Of a DNA stretch of 64,000 bases, positions 1 to 9,959 are shown one piece after another (position 1 is the stretch's first letter; each line of letters begins with the position of its first letter). The notes under the pieces are model-generated. The model did no database searches and was not told where the DNA came from. It saw only the letters and a list, made by a program, of their open reading frames with translations. The position numbers and the translations under genes are program-made. The DNA comes from an uncultured Alphaproteobacteria bacterium (GTDB lineage Bacteria > Pseudomonadota > Alphaproteobacteria > Caulobacterales > Caulobacteraceae): positions 1 to 64,000 of the forward strand of contig CAIOSI010000014.1 of assembly GCA_903860975.1 (NCBI GenBank), written 5' to 3'.

Positions 1-201
<201 letters not shown>

Positions 202-1431
202 TTATGCGGCGACCTCTTTCATGGAAACGGATGGGTCCGCAAGTCTAGCCTTAGAGACCGGACGGCGGCCCAGGATGAGTTGCTTGCCCATCATGAACTC
301 AGGCGGTGAATTGATCGCTTCCACGGCCTGAACGAGATCACCCTTCAGATGGAAGACAGCAAACTTGGCTGACGTAGGGTCACCGCGGACCAGGACCTCA
401 TCTACATCGAAGGCGTAGCCGGCGATCTGCAGCTTCAGATCGTACTGGTCGGACCACTGCCAGGGGACCTCGCCGGCGGGTTGCGGGCGCCCCGTAATGG
501 CGCTTGCGGCCTGCTTGGCCTGTTCCAAAGCGTTAGGTACGCTCTCCATCCGGAACATGCGGTCGTATATCGGCATGGGGCGATGGGCGACGTCCCCAAT
601 CGCGAAAATTGCGAGGTCGGAGGTGCGCGCATCCAGATCAACCACGACGCCGCGGGCGACGTCCAGACCGGCGTCGCGAGCGATCTCGTCGTTCGGTGCA
701 GCGCCCACACCGACCACCACCGCATCACAGGCGATCGTGCGGCCGTCGCCGAGCTTCACTCCGGTCACGCGTGCGTCCTTGCCCTCGAACTCAACAGCTG
801 TGGCGTTCAACTCGAAGGTGACGCCTTGCTGTTCGTGATATTGCTTAAAAAAAACTGAGAGCGCCTCGCAGGCTACCCGAGCCAGGAGCCGACTTTCCCG
901 CTCCAGCACCACGACCTCGGCGCCTAGCGCGCGCCCGGAGGCTGCGACCTCTAGTCCAATATAACCGCCGCCCACCACCGCTAGGCGCTTACCTGGGCCC
1001 ATCGCGGCCTTTAGCGTCTCGGCATCCGCGGCGGTGCGCAAAAACATCACGCCATCAAGATCTGCACCGGGGATAGGAAGGGAGATGGCCCGCGCCCCCG
1101 TTGCAAGGATCGCAATATCGTAGCTGATGGTCGATCCACCCGACAGCGTCACCGTTTTGGCGCCGCGGTTCAACGATACCGCCCGGACGTTCGGCCTGAA
1201 GTCGATGTTGTGCTCGGCGTAGAATTCCAACGGCTTCAGCACCAACGAATCCGCGTCGGCTTCGCCCTTTAGCCAACCTTTCGAAAGCGGTGGCCGCTGG
1301 TAGGGTGCGATCGGCTCTTCACCGATAAGCGTGATCTGCCCTTCGTGGCCGTATTGACGCAGTAGAGCTGCGGCTGTGCCTCCAGCATGGCCGGCGCCCA
1401 GGATCACGACATGTGCGGCCAGATCGCTCAT
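202..1431 (-). CDS. FAD-dependent NAD(P)H:ferredoxin reductase
   Basis: 409-residue pyridine-nucleotide-disulfide oxidoreductase of the putidaredoxin/rhodocoxin reductase type. It has an FAD dinucleotide motif GAGHAGG at residues 12-18, the family motif RPPLSK near residue 46, a NAD(P) Rossmann motif GGGYIG at 154-159, and an AIGDVA motif in the second FAD-contact region. The C-terminal part fits the reductase C-terminal domain. It should reduce the ferredoxin encoded 27 nt downstream. Length and domain order are normal for the family. The natural electron acceptor cannot be told from sequence alone. Confidence 0.9.
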   Translation of the reverse strand: MSDLAAHVVILGAGHAGGTAAALLRQYGHEGQITLIGEEPIAPYQRPPLSKGWLKGEADADSLVLKPLEFYAEHNIDFRPNVRAVSLNRGAKTVTLSGGSTISYDIAILATGARAISLPIPGADLDGVMFLRTAADAETLKAAMGPGKRLAVVGGGYIGLEVAASGRALGAEVVVLERESRLLARVACEALSVFFKQYHEQQGVTFELNATAVEFEGKDARVTGVKLGDGRTIACDAVVVGVGAAPNDEIARDAGLDVARGVVVDLDARTSDLAIFAIGDVAHRPMPIYDRMFRMESVPNALEQAKQAASAITGRPQPAGEVPWQWSDQYDLKLQIAGYAFDVDEVLVRGDPTSAKFAVFHLKGDLVQAVEAINSPPEFMMGKQLILGRRPVSKARLADPSVSMKEVAA

Positions 1432-1500
1432 TTGACCTCGATGCCTAAAAGTGACGAGGGCGTCAACTTAACGTTCCCGCCGAAAGCCGACAGCCACGGC

Positions 1501-3342
1501 TTATGACTTCCCAGCGGTCTGGCTGGCCACCCACTCTCGCACGCGCATGTCCAACACCGACAGCGGCAGTGAACCTGAAGCGATGATCATATCGTTGAAG
1601 CCCTTGATGTCGAACTCGGGTCCCAACGCATTCTGGGCCTCAGATCGCAGCTGCAGAATGCGGATCATACCAATCTTATAGGCTGTCGCTTGACCTGGCC
1701 CGACGATGTATCGGCGGGTTTCAGCACGGGCGGTATCTTCGTTGCGGTGGCCCGTCGTGCGTAGGTAGTCAATCGCCTGGTCTTCAGTCCAACCCTGAGC
1801 ATGGATGCCGGTGTCGGTGACCAGGCGGACCGCGCGGAAAAGTTCGCCATCTAGGCGCATGAAGTCTGACGCCAAATCCGGATAGACGCCCATTTCTTTG
1901 CACAGGAGCTCTGAATAGAGGCCCCATCCCTCATTGAAGGCAGCATTTCGGGCCGCCAGCCGGAACTTTGGCACAGCCTGCTGTCGCACGCGGATATCAC
2001 CCTGCATCGCGTGACCCGGAATGCCCTCATGGCACATTAAGTCAGGAAGGCTGGCGCGGGCTGGGGTCTTGCCCAACATGTGCAGGTAGACCCGACCTGG
2101 CCGCTTGCCATCGGGACTAGCCCCATTGGTGTGGGCCGCACCGCCCGCCACCTCACTGAACGACGGCTCGCGTACGACCTCGATCCCATAGATCGGAGGC
2201 ATCTTGAACATCGCAGACAGGTGCTTGCGATCGTTTGCGATCAGCTCGTTAGAGTAGCGGAGGACTTCGGCCCGGTTCGCCTCATTGTAAGATTGGGGCG
2301 GATCGAGGCGGGCAAGTTCGGCGTAATAGGCCTCGCGGTCCTTAAATCCGGCGGTCGCAGCAAGCGCGTCCATCTCGCCTTGGATACGCTTCACCTCGGA
2401 GAGGCCAAGCTTATAGATTTGGTCAGGGGTAAGGTCAGTGCGCGTCTGCAGCTTCAGGGCCGCGGCGTACCAGGCCATACCGTCGGGAAGGCTCACCGCT
2501 CCGACCTTTCCGGACGCAGCATTGGCGGTGTCGGCCTGCAGCCAGCAAATCAGTCGCTCGTAGCCTGGCTTCATGCCCGTGAGCAGGGCCTGCTTGGTCT
2601 GATCGAGTAAAGCCCGGGCCTCATCAGGGGTCACTTTGCCGGCAGACTGAAGATTAGCGACCTTGGCCTTGGCGTCGGCCAAAAGAGGAGAGTCTGGACC
2701 GGTCGCGTCAAACGGCGCGCCACGGATCAGTTTTTTGCTTTCGGCGATGGCCCGGTCGTACTGGAACCGCGGCATGCGGATGCCGTCGAAGGCGGCAGCT
2801 TCGGCGCGTTCGCGCGCCTGATCCATGGCATGGCCAAGCGCCATCACCCGAGCGTTGTAGGCAACCATGTCGGCGGCAGCCTCGACCAGGTGTGAGCTGA
2901 TCAGGAAATTGGGTAAGGCGGTGTCGATGGTCCCCGCCACATATTCGTAGCGGCGGTACTTGTAGCTGAGCTCGGCGGAGTCCAGCTCATCGATCCACAT
3001 GTCATAGCTGATGCGGGATTCCAGAGGCAGATTGCCACGCGGGAACCGAGCCTGCATCTTTGCGACGCTGGCGCGACGCCATTCCAGGCGCTTCAGCTCG
3101 GCAGCCTCGCTGATATCGTTGAGTTTGCTCTGTCCTTCCTTGCGACCCTGGGAGGTGGCCTGCTGCGGAGTGGCCTTGAGTACCTGGACGTATTCGTTAT
3201 CGAGGAAGGCGGTTAGCCTTGCGGCCTCATCGGCTTGGGACTTTGCCTGGGCAGCAGCCGGACTGGCGGCGATCATAACAACGCCACCCGCAGGCGTCGC
3301 CAAAAGGACGACACCCAGGATCGCCCTGGCGGCGCGGCTCAC
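1501..3342 (-). CDS. DUF885 family exported protein, probable metallopeptidase-like
   Basis: 613 residues. The N-terminus is a Sec signal peptide (hydrophobic stretch about residues 8-30, ending ASPAAAQA). The DUF885 signature HEGIPGH is present after LMC in the C-terminal half; this histidine/glutamate motif is thought to bind metal in the family, but substrate and reaction are not established. The ATG overlaps the sdhB stop by 4 nt (ATGA), so it is translationally coupled to the succinate dehydrogenase operon. The coupling may only reflect compact packing, since an exported DUF885 protein has no known role with complex II. Confidence 0.85.
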   Translation of the reverse strand: MSRAARAILGVVLLATPAGGVVMIAASPAAAQAKSQADEAARLTAFLDNEYVQVLKATPQQATSQGRKEGQSKLNDISEAAELKRLEWRRASVAKMQARFPRGNLPLESRISYDMWIDELDSAELSYKYRRYEYVAGTIDTALPNFLISSHLVEAAADMVAYNARVMALGHAMDQARERAEAAAFDGIRMPRFQYDRAIAESKKLIRGAPFDATGPDSPLLADAKAKVANLQSAGKVTPDEARALLDQTKQALLTGMKPGYERLICWLQADTANAASGKVGAVSLPDGMAWYAAALKLQTRTDLTPDQIYKLGLSEVKRIQGEMDALAATAGFKDREAYYAELARLDPPQSYNEANRAEVLRYSNELIANDRKHLSAMFKMPPIYGIEVVREPSFSEVAGGAAHTNGASPDGKRPGRVYLHMLGKTPARASLPDLMCHEGIPGHAMQGDIRVRQQAVPKFRLAARNAAFNEGWGLYSELLCKEMGVYPDLASDFMRLDGELFRAVRLVTDTGIHAQGWTEDQAIDYLRTTGHRNEDTARAETRRYIVGPGQATAYKIGMIRILQLRSEAQNALGPEFDIKGFNDMIIASGSLPLSVLDMRVREWVASQTAGKS

Positions 3343-4121
3343 ACGACGCGATCCGCAAGCATCTTCTTCACTTCAGCGATGGCCTTGGCGGGGTTCAGGC
3401 CCTTGGGGCAGACTTGAGCGCAGTTCATGATTGTATGGCAGCGATAGAGTTTGAACGGGTCCTCCAGCGCATCTAGCCGCTCGCCCGTCGCCTCATCGCG
3501 GCTATCGATTAGCCAGCGATAGGACTGAAGCAGAGTTGCCGGTCCAAGGTACTTATCCTGGTTCCACCAATAGCTTGGGCATGAGGTCGTACAGCACGCG
3601 CAGAGGATGCATTCGTAAAGGCCGTCTAATTTTTCGCGGTCCTGCGGCGACTGTAGCCATTCCTTTTGCGGCTCGGGCGTCTCGGTGTGCAGCCACGGTT
3701 CGATAGAGGCGTACTGGGCGTAGAACTGGGTTAGGTCAGGGACGAGGTCTTTAACCACAGGCATGTGTGGTAGCGGGCTGACCTGCACATCCTTGCCCGG
3801 GACCTCTTCCCAGCCGTGAGTGCAGGCTAGCGTATTGCGCCCGCCGATATTCATTGCGCACGAGCCGCAGACGCCCTCACGACAAGACCGGCGGAAGGCC
3901 AAGCTCGGATCCATGGTGTTCTTGATATGGATCAGGACGTCCAGGACCATTGGACCACAGGCATCGACGTCAACGTCATAGATGTCCCAACTTGGGTTCT
4001 GGGTTCCCTCTGGGTCATAGCGATAGACCCGGAAGGTCTTCACCCGCGTTGCGCCCTCTGGGGCTGGATGGTGGTGACCCTTTTGAACTCTCGAGTTCTT
4101 GGGCAAGACAAGTTCGACCAT
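3339..4121 (-). CDS. sdhB: Succinate dehydrogenase iron-sulfur subunit
   Basis: 260-residue SdhB, which carries electrons from the flavin of SdhA to quinone through three Fe-S clusters in complex II. The 2Fe-2S ligands are Cys80, Cys85, Cys88 and Cys100. The 4Fe-4S and 3Fe-4S ligands lie in [11 protein letters not shown] (171-181) and around Cys228, Cys234 and Cys238 ([13 protein letters not shown]). Length and motifs are canonical for alphaproteobacteria. The start lies 12 nt after the stop of an inserted methyltransferase gene. The stop overlaps the next gene's ATG by 4 nt. Confidence 0.97.
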   Translation of the reverse strand: MVELVLPKNSRVQKGHHHPAPEGATRVKTFRVYRYDPEGTQNPSWDIYDVDVDACGPMVLDVLIHIKNTMDPSLAFRRSCREGVCGSCAMNIGGRNTLACTHGWEEVPGKDVQVSPLPHMPVVKDLVPDLTQFYAQYASIEPWLHTETPEPQKEWLQSPQDREKLDGLYECILCACCTTSCPSYWWNQDKYLGPATLLQSYRWLIDSRDEATGERLDALEDPFKLYRCHTIMNCAQVCPKGLNPAKAIAEVKKMLADRVV

Positions 4122-4133
4122 GAGAAGCGGTCC

Positions 4134-4874
4134 TTAAGCGAGGTTGGGCTGGGCGGTCTTGCGCCCGAAGATAATGACGCCGTGATGGCCGCCGTGGTCG
4201 GTGGAGACCAAATGCATCTCCTCAATCCCGGCCTGGTTCAGCAGGCGCAGGACATCGGACAGGTTGTAGTCGTACATCCAAATCTGGCCGGCCGGCAGGG
4301 TCTTGACCCAATGACGGTGGCGTCGCTCGGCGTAGAAGCGACGCCAGCCGGTGAGGTCATGCCGCTCGTAACGGGCATCGCGCCACGCGGTCAGCTGGAT
4401 ACTGGTCATGCCTCCAGGCGCAAGCCGGACCAACAGGTCCTCCAGTAAATCCAAGCCCCGCTCAGGCGGGATGTGCTGAAAGACGATGAAACTGTTGATC
4501 CAGCCAAACGGCCCCACCGGGAGCTCATCTGTGTAGGTCGCCTTGCCGCCGCGCTTGCGGGCCACCTCCAGCATACCCGGCGAGATATCGAGGCCGGTGG
4601 TCGGCACATGCTCGGCCATGGCCTCGGCCAGCCGGCCTACTCCGCAGCCAAAATCCAGCGCCGGGCCTGATGGCACCTGGCCCGTCAGCCTGGTGAGCGT
4701 TTCAATCATTTCGGCGATATACTGGCGCCCAGAAAGATAGAAGCTCTCAATCCCCTCTGGCGTTATGTTCTCGCTCAGGAACTCCGGGTGGCTGATCACA
4801 CCCCAATAGGGCTCATGACGACCGAGCTCGCGCCAGTCGGCGTCGGTGTCTCGCACATCTAGGGCTGGCCGCAT
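4134..4874 (-). CDS. Class I SAM-dependent methyltransferase inside the sdh operon
   Basis: 246-residue Rossmann-fold methyltransferase. Motif I is DFGCGVGRLAE, followed by an acidic strand end GLDISPGML and a later FQHIPPERG segment typical of methyltransferase-11/25 folds. The start at 4874 leaves 7 nt after the sdhA stop and has a GAGG ribosome site. An earlier ATG at 4922 would overlap sdhA by 41 nt and seems less likely. The C-terminal half contains an MYDYNLSD segment followed by an HLVSTDHGGH segment. The substrate is unknown. Its position between sdhA and sdhB is unusual and suggests co-expression with complex II. Confidence 0.87.
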   Translation of the reverse strand: MRPALDVRDTDADWRELGRHEPYWGVISHPEFLSENITPEGIESFYLSGRQYIAEMIETLTRLTGQVPSGPALDFGCGVGRLAEAMAEHVPTTGLDISPGMLEVARKRGGKATYTDELPVGPFGWINSFIVFQHIPPERGLDLLEDLLVRLAPGGMTSIQLTAWRDARYERHDLTGWRRFYAERRHRHWVKTLPAGQIWMYDYNLSDVLRLLNQAGIEEMHLVSTDHGGHHGVIIFGRKTAQPNLA

Positions 4875-4881
4875 GAGCGCC

Positions 4882-6669
4882 TCAGTAGACCCGCGCCTTA
4901 GGCGGGATCGGGGCAATGTCATTGGTCATGGTGTAGTCGTGGACGGGTCTGTAATCGATGCGGACCTTGCCTGTCGCGTCATCGAACCAGGTGAGCGTGT
5001 GCTTCATCCAGGTCTTGTCGTCGCGAGAATCAAAATCTTCGCGAGCGTGCGCGCCGCGGCTTTCCTGTCGATTGCTTGCGCCGACCACGGTGACCACAGC
5101 CTGGCCGACCAGGTTATCCAGCTCCAGGGTCTCCATGAGGTCGGTGTTCCAAATCATTCCGCGGTCGGAGACCGCGAGATCCTTGCGCCGGTTCTGCACG
5201 GCCTCCAGGCGCTTTACGCCCGAGACCAGGCTCTTGCCGTCCCGGAACACCGCGGCATCTTCCTGCATGGCCTGCTGCATCTCCAGCCGCAGCGCCGCAG
5301 TGGACGTCTTGCCGTTTGCCGTGCGGAACCGGTCGAAGCGGGCCAGGTGCCCGTCCGTCATCGTGGGCTTCAGCTCGACCTGCGTTGCTCCAGCCTTGAT
5401 TGTCTCCGCGCACCGCAACGCTGCCGAGCGCCCGAACACCACCAGATCGATCAGCGAATTGGAACCCAGGCGATTTGCTCCGTGCACGGACACACATGCC
5501 GCCTCGCCCACAGCCATCAAGCCCGGAACCACCTTGTCCGGATCCTCGCCCACCCTTGTGACGACCTCGGAGTAGAAGTTGGTGGGCACCCCTCCCATGT
5601 TGTAGTGAACGGTTGGGAGCACCGGGATCGGCTCTTTGGTAACGTCCACACCAGCAAAGATCCGCGCACTTTCCGATATGCCCGGCAGGCGCTCATGCAA
5701 CACCTTGGGGTCCAGGTGATCCAAGTGCAGGTTGATGTGATCTTTCTTAGGACCGACTCCGCGTCCCTCCCGAATCTCGATCGTCATGGCGCGGCTGACC
5801 ATGTCACGAGGCGCCAGATCCTTCACGGAGGGAGCATAGCGCTCCATGAACCGCTCGCCTTCGGAGTTTGTCAGGTAGCCACCTTCGCCCCGCGCGCCCT
5901 CTGTGATCAGACAGCCGGCACCGTAAATGCCGGTAGGATGGAACTGGACGAACTCCATGTCTTGCAACGGCAGGCCAGCGCGCAACGCCATGCCGCCGCC
6001 GTCGCCAGTGCAGGTGTGCGCCGAGGTGCAGGAGAAGTAGGCGCGACCATAACCGCCGGTCGCCAAGATCACCTGTTGCGCCTGGAACCGGTGCAGCGTG
6101 CCGTCGTCCAGTTTCCACGCCGTCACACCGCGGCAAACACCTTCATCCATGATCAGGTCGAGCGCAAAGAATTCGATGAAGAACTCGGTCTTCTTAGCCA
6201 ACGCCTGGCCATACATGGTGTGCAGCATCGCATGCCCAGTGCGATCGGCCGCGGCGCAGGTGCGCTGGATCGGCGCCTCGCCGAAATTGCGGGTCATGCC
6301 GCCGAAGGCGCGCTGATAGATCTTGCCTTCAGGCGTCCGCGAGAACGGCACGCCCCAATGTTCAAGCTCATAGACCGCGGCAGGGGCATTGCGGACGAGG
6401 TATTCGATGGCATCCTGGTCGCCCAACCAGTCCGACCCCTTGACGGTGTCGTACATATGCCAGCGCCAATCATCCTCTCCCATATTGCCGAGGCTGGCGG
6501 ATATGCCACCCTGAGCCGCAACGGTGTGCGATCGCGTGGGGAAAACCTTGGAGATGCAAGCCGTCTTCAGCCCAGCTGCGGCGCAGCCCAGAGCCGCACG
6601 AAGGCCGGAACCACCGGCACCCACCACGACGACGTCATACTTGTGATCGATGAATTCGTAGGTCGCCAT
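4882..6669 (-). CDS. sdhA: Succinate dehydrogenase flavoprotein subunit
   Basis: 595-residue SdhA, the catalytic subunit oxidising succinate to fumarate on the cytoplasmic face. It has a dinucleotide-binding GAGGSG at residues 17-22 and the covalent-FAD histidine His48 in [10 protein letters not shown]. The HPTGIYGAG and [11 protein letters not shown] segments of the substrate/FAD domain are also present. Length is standard (about 590-600). It follows sdhD by 7 nt, placing it in the sdhC-D-A-(MT)-B transcription unit. Confidence 0.98.
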   Translation of the reverse strand: MATYEFIDHKYDVVVVGAGGSGLRAALGCAAAGLKTACISKVFPTRSHTVAAQGGISASLGNMGEDDWRWHMYDTVKGSDWLGDQDAIEYLVRNAPAAVYELEHWGVPFSRTPEGKIYQRAFGGMTRNFGEAPIQRTCAAADRTGHAMLHTMYGQALAKKTEFFIEFFALDLIMDEGVCRGVTAWKLDDGTLHRFQAQQVILATGGYGRAYFSCTSAHTCTGDGGGMALRAGLPLQDMEFVQFHPTGIYGAGCLITEGARGEGGYLTNSEGERFMERYAPSVKDLAPRDMVSRAMTIEIREGRGVGPKKDHINLHLDHLDPKVLHERLPGISESARIFAGVDVTKEPIPVLPTVHYNMGGVPTNFYSEVVTRVGEDPDKVVPGLMAVGEAACVSVHGANRLGSNSLIDLVVFGRSAALRCAETIKAGATQVELKPTMTDGHLARFDRFRTANGKTSTAALRLEMQQAMQEDAAVFRDGKSLVSGVKRLEAVQNRRKDLAVSDRGMIWNTDLMETLELDNLVGQAVVTVVGASNRQESRGAHAREDFDSRDDKTWMKHTLTWFDDATGKVRIDYRPVHDYTMTNDIAPIPPKARVY

Positions 6670-6676
6670 TGAAATC

Positions 6677-7063
6677 TCACGCGCCTCCCAGCGCGACCTT
6701 AAGGACTGAGAAGATCGCGAGTGCGCCAGCCAGTCCGCAGACGAAAAGGTTGATAATCAGCAGACCCGACTTGGTCAGGGTCTTGTGGATGTAGTCCTCA
6801 ACGATCACCCGCATGCCTGAGTGCATGTGCCAAAAGCTGGTGGCGAGCGTCAGGACCGTTAGGGTCGCATTCAATGGATCCTGGATCCAGTGGACCGCAA
6901 AGCCGTAGTCGCCGGATGCGAGCCGCAGGACGCCGTAAATCGCCCAGATCACGAGAGGAACCAATGCGATGGAGCTAACGCGCTCCGCAATCCAATGGGT
7001 GGCGCCGTGTTTGGCGGAGCCAAGGCCGCGCGCACGGCCCAAAGGTGTACGATAGCTGACCAT
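6677..7063 (-). CDS. sdhD: Succinate dehydrogenase membrane anchor subunit
   Basis: 128-residue, three-helix membrane subunit of complex II. The start at 7063 overlaps the sdhC stop as ATGA. The product begins [20 protein letters not shown], as in alphaproteobacterial SdhD. Helices lie at about residues 28-48, 63-83 and 100-125. His79/His81 in [18 protein letters not shown] occupy the position of the heme/quinone contact region. A longer in-frame extension upstream lies inside sdhC and was rejected. Confidence 0.93.
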   Translation of the reverse strand: MVSYRTPLGRARGLGSAKHGATHWIAERVSSIALVPLVIWAIYGVLRLASGDYGFAVHWIQDPLNATLTVLTLATSFWHMHSGMRVIVEDYIHKTLTKSGLLIINLFVCGLAGALAIFSVLKVALGGA

Positions 7064-7494
7064 CAAAGCGCTCCCGTCATGCCAGCAATGCCCCAGATCG
7101 CCAGTGTCGCGGCGACCGCGAAGGCGAAGACCAGGACCGCAGAAGCGTTGGCTGATTTCACATCGAGACCGCGGCCGGTGTCCCAAACCAGATGCCGAAT
7201 GCCGTTGCCCAGGTGATAGAAAACGCAAGCCGTCAGCCCGAACATCACCACCTTGCCGGGGAGCGAGCCCAGTAGAGCCTTGAATGCGGCGTAGCTTTCA
7301 GGCCCCTGCGCAAGGGCGATCGCCCAGGCAGCCGCAATTAGCACGCCGACATAGAGAGCCACGCCGCTCGCCCGATGAAGGATCGATGTCCACATGGTGA
7401 TATGCCAGCGCCAAAGCAGCGGCGAGCCCAAGCCTCCGGTCACCAGATGAGGTGAAACCGGCCGTTCGCGGGGGGTCTTTGAGGCGTCCGTCAT
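7063..7494 (-). CDS. sdhC: Succinate dehydrogenase cytochrome b556 subunit
   Basis: 143-residue cytochrome subunit, first gene of the sdh operon. The start ATG at 7494 gives MTDASKTPRERPVSPHL, the expected 'RPxSPHL' N-terminus. The SILHRASG motif has His40-Arg41 at the quinone site. His94 or His101 in FYHLGNGIRHLVWD fits the axial heme ligand region. Three transmembrane helices follow. Upstream lies a 233-bp divergent region shared with a LysR gene and containing a perfect palindrome. Confidence 0.94.
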   Translation of the reverse strand: MTDASKTPRERPVSPHLVTGGLGSPLLWRWHITMWTSILHRASGVALYVGVLIAAAWAIALAQGPESYAAFKALLGSLPGKVVMFGLTACVFYHLGNGIRHLVWDTGRGLDVKSANASAVLVFAFAVAATLAIWGIAGMTGAL

Positions 7495-7651
7495 GCGTTT
7501 GCGCCGCTCGATTCTGATCCTGGAAGCAGCCCCGCTTTTAAGCGCCGGGCGGGGGGTGTCAACGAAGGCTGATTTGATCCCTTCGGTGTGAAGCCATGGC
7601 GACATCGCCGGATCGATGCCCGGACAGGTCATCTGTGGCAGATCCTTCGTA

Positions 7652-7674
7652 TTCGGCGAATTTATATCGCCGAA
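7652..7674. promoter_or_regulatory. Perfect 8-bp-arm palindrome in the sdhC/lysR divergent region
   Basis: Arms TTCGGCGA (7652-7659) and TCGCCGAA (7667-7674) are exact reverse complements around a 7-nt AT spacer. The site is 54 nt before the LysR start and 158 nt before the sdhC start. This is the usual place and symmetry for a LysR-type operator. Function is inferred from symmetry and position only. Confidence 0.6.
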
Positions 7675-7727
7675 CGCTAATGACACCATATGCATTTCCT
7701 ATAGCCTGCCTTCGTAAAGGACGAAGG

Positions 7728-8609
7728 ATGCGCTTCGATCTCACCGACCTAAGACTCTTCTGCGATGTGGTGGACGTGGGTTCGATCACGGGCGGAGCCG
7801 AGCGCAGTGCTTTGGCATTGGCCGCCGCCTCGACGCGCATTCGCGGCATGGAGGAGGCGCTTGGCGCGCCACTGCTGATCCGCTCGCGTCTGGGGGTGAC
7901 GACCACGGAAGCCGGTCGCACCCTGCTCAGACACGCACGCATCCTGTTGGCTCAAAGCGCGCGCCTTCGCGAGGATCTGAGTGCGTTTTCCGGCGGCCTG
8001 TCCGGAGAAGTTCGCCTGCTGGCCAACACCAACGCACTCACCGAATTTCTACCCGAGGCCCTGTCCTCCTTCCTAGCTGAGCACCCTTATATCAGCGTCG
8101 CCCTCGAGGAACGGCTTTCCGATCAGATCGTCGGCCTTGTGGCAGAAGGCGCGGCCGATGTTGGCATCGTGGCTGGCACGGTCGAAGTGGGCGGGCTTAC
8201 CACCTATCCCTTCCGATCGGACCGCTTCGTCGTCGTGACCGCGTTGGGTCACCCGCTATCCCAGCAACAGAGCGTTCGCTTCGCCCAGGTCATTGACTAC
8301 GACTTCGTGGGCCTTGACCGAGCAAGTTCACTACAGAGGTTCCTGTCGGGTAAGGCGGCGCGTGAGGGCCGGCCGTTACGGCTTCGGGTGCAGTTGCGGA
8401 GTTTCGACGCGGTTTGCAGGCTTGTGGAATGCGGCGTCGGCGTGGGAGTCGTCCCCGAGACCACCGCGGCCCGGGCGGCAAAAACCATGGCGCTGGCGAT
8501 CACGGACCTCGCCGACGACTGGGCGCTACGCGAACTGAAGATCGTCGTGCGCGCGTCTGGTGAGTTGCGACCTTACGCTGCGTCGCTCGTGGAGAGCCTA
8601 AGAGGGTAG
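7728..8609 (+). CDS. LysR-family transcriptional regulator
   Basis: 293 residues. An N-terminal winged helix-turn-helix (residues 1-62, LTDLRLFCDVVDVGSITGGA then LGAPLLIRSRLGVTTTEAG) is followed by a periplasmic-binding-like effector domain from about residue 88. The start ATG at 7728 follows AAAGGACGAAGG, a good ribosome site; an upstream in-frame extension would overlap the palindrome and lacks family similarity. It is divergent from sdhC. Likely targets are itself and perhaps sdh. Effector unknown. Confidence 0.9.
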   Translation: MRFDLTDLRLFCDVVDVGSITGGAERSALALAAASTRIRGMEEALGAPLLIRSRLGVTTTEAGRTLLRHARILLAQSARLREDLSAFSGGLSGEVRLLANTNALTEFLPEALSSFLAEHPYISVALEERLSDQIVGLVAEGAADVGIVAGTVEVGGLTTYPFRSDRFVVVTALGHPLSQQQSVRFAQVIDYDFVGLDRASSLQRFLSGKAAREGRPLRLRVQLRSFDAVCRLVECGVGVGVVPETTAARAAKTMALAITDLADDWALRELKIVVRASGELRPYAASLVESLRG

Positions 8610-8655
8610 GCGGCGAGGCGCTCGAACACCGTACGAATGGTCAGGCCTCGCCGCC
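8609..8655. terminator. Long inverted repeat after the LysR gene
   Basis: An 11-bp perfect arm GGCGGCGAGGC (8609-8619) pairs with GCCTCGCCGCC (8645-8655), separated by 25 nt. It begins on the last base of the LysR stop codon and lies between convergent genes. No U-run follows on either side, so it may be a weak or Rho-assisted terminator rather than a classical one. Confidence 0.45.
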
Positions 8656-8755
8656 CCTGTATCGCCCCCAGCGAAGGCGCAAAAGTATGGGCGGCAACGG
8701 AGCTTAACCACTATAATTTTTCAAGCTGCGAGCCCTTCGTTCGAATGGCGGCCAA

Positions 8756-9871
8756 TCATGCGACGGATTGAGCAAGCCATTCGGCCGAGCGCATCTCCTC
8801 AAGCCGGGACGCGGTCCGCTCGAATTCGAAGCTGCCCTCGCCCTGGGGATAGAGCTTTCCCGGTTCAGCCTCCGCCAAGACAATCAATCGGCTATGCGCC
8901 TCATAAAGGGCGTCGATCAGTATGACGAAACGGCGGGCCTCCTCGCGGCGGCTAGGCGTGAGCCGGGGAACATCAGCAAGGAAGACCGTGTGGAATTGAT
9001 CGGCCAAGGCCACATAATCGTTGGGACCCAGCGCCACGGAGCAAAGGCTCGCGAACGTTGCGCGGACTTGTCCTCCGAAAGCATGCGGGAGGGTGATTTT
9101 CCGTCCTAGCACCTCCAGCGTTGCGCAAACTTCTTCCTCAGTTCCCAACATGTCACGCCAGAGGGTTTCGAAGGACCGCTGATTGTCCAAATCCGATGGG
9201 GAAAACCACGTCCCTGCCGCGCGGAGCCGATCCAGCCGATAGTCGTGTCCACCCGCAACGCCCACCACGTCGAGGCGGTGCTTCAGGAGCTCGATGAATG
9301 GCACGAAGAGCTGGCGGTTAATCCCGTCGGTGTAGAGCCTGTCTGGCTCCCGATTGGACGTCGCGACCAAGGTCACGCCGCGGGCGAATAGCGCCTCGAA
9401 CAAGCGCCCCAAGATCATCGCGTCCGCGATGTCGGTCACCTGAAACTCATCAAAGCAAAGCAACCTGGCACCTTGCGCAACGACATCGGCCACGGGCGCA
9501 ATCGGGTCGTCGCCCTTGTGCTGACCAAAGCGCGCTTTGCGGGACGCCACATCGCCCGTTCGCCAGGCTCCAATCAGCCTATGGATCTCGCCCATGAAGA
9601 CGTGAAAATGAGTGCGGCGCTTTTTATCGATGGGGACCACCGAAAAAAAGAGATCCATCAGCATCGATTTGCCGCGACCGACGGGCCCCCAGAGGTAGAC
9701 GCCGCGCTGGGCTTGCGGCTTGCGGAAGAGGCCGTTTAGACCGCCAGGCGTCGAGGCAAGGTCTGCCTCAAGGCGGATCAAAGCCCGAAGTCCCTCCGCT
9801 TGGGCCGGGTCGTGGCGGATTTGGCCTTCGGCGAGACGGGCGTCGTAGAGGGCTTTTAGCGCTGAGGCCAT
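8756..9871 (-). CDS. zapE: Cell division protein ZapE, AFG1-like ATPase
   Basis: 371-residue P-loop ATPase. Walker A GPVGRGKS is at 62-69 and Walker B is in LLCFDEFQVTDIADA. It is followed by the sensor segment LVATSNREPDRLY and the Fx(P)FIELLKHRLDV region characteristic of AFG1/ZapE. ZapE binds FtsZ during constriction in E. coli, and AFG1 homologues act in mitochondrial quality control. The ATG at 9871 gives the conserved short N-terminus; upstream extensions are rejected. It neighbours the sdh region without operon linkage. Confidence 0.92.
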   Translation of the reverse strand: MASALKALYDARLAEGQIRHDPAQAEGLRALIRLEADLASTPGGLNGLFRKPQAQRGVYLWGPVGRGKSMLMDLFFSVVPIDKKRRTHFHVFMGEIHRLIGAWRTGDVASRKARFGQHKGDDPIAPVADVVAQGARLLCFDEFQVTDIADAMILGRLFEALFARGVTLVATSNREPDRLYTDGINRQLFVPFIELLKHRLDVVGVAGGHDYRLDRLRAAGTWFSPSDLDNQRSFETLWRDMLGTEEEVCATLEVLGRKITLPHAFGGQVRATFASLCSVALGPNDYVALADQFHTVFLADVPRLTPSRREEARRFVILIDALYEAHSRLIVLAEAEPGKLYPQGEGSFEFERTASRLEEMRSAEWLAQSVA

Positions 9872-9959
9872 GGGTTCGCCTAACCGCCGTTGGCGGCTAG
9901 CGCAAGGAACGGTCGCGATGCTGATGGGTTGAAGAAGGTCCAAGCAAAAGGAACCCCCC

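Noticed and set aside
4846..6672. A 608-codon plus-strand open frame opposite sdhA
   Set aside because: It is the antisense of a certain gene. The translation is rich in His/Arg/Val without any domain, as expected when a high-GC gene leaves the opposite frame open.
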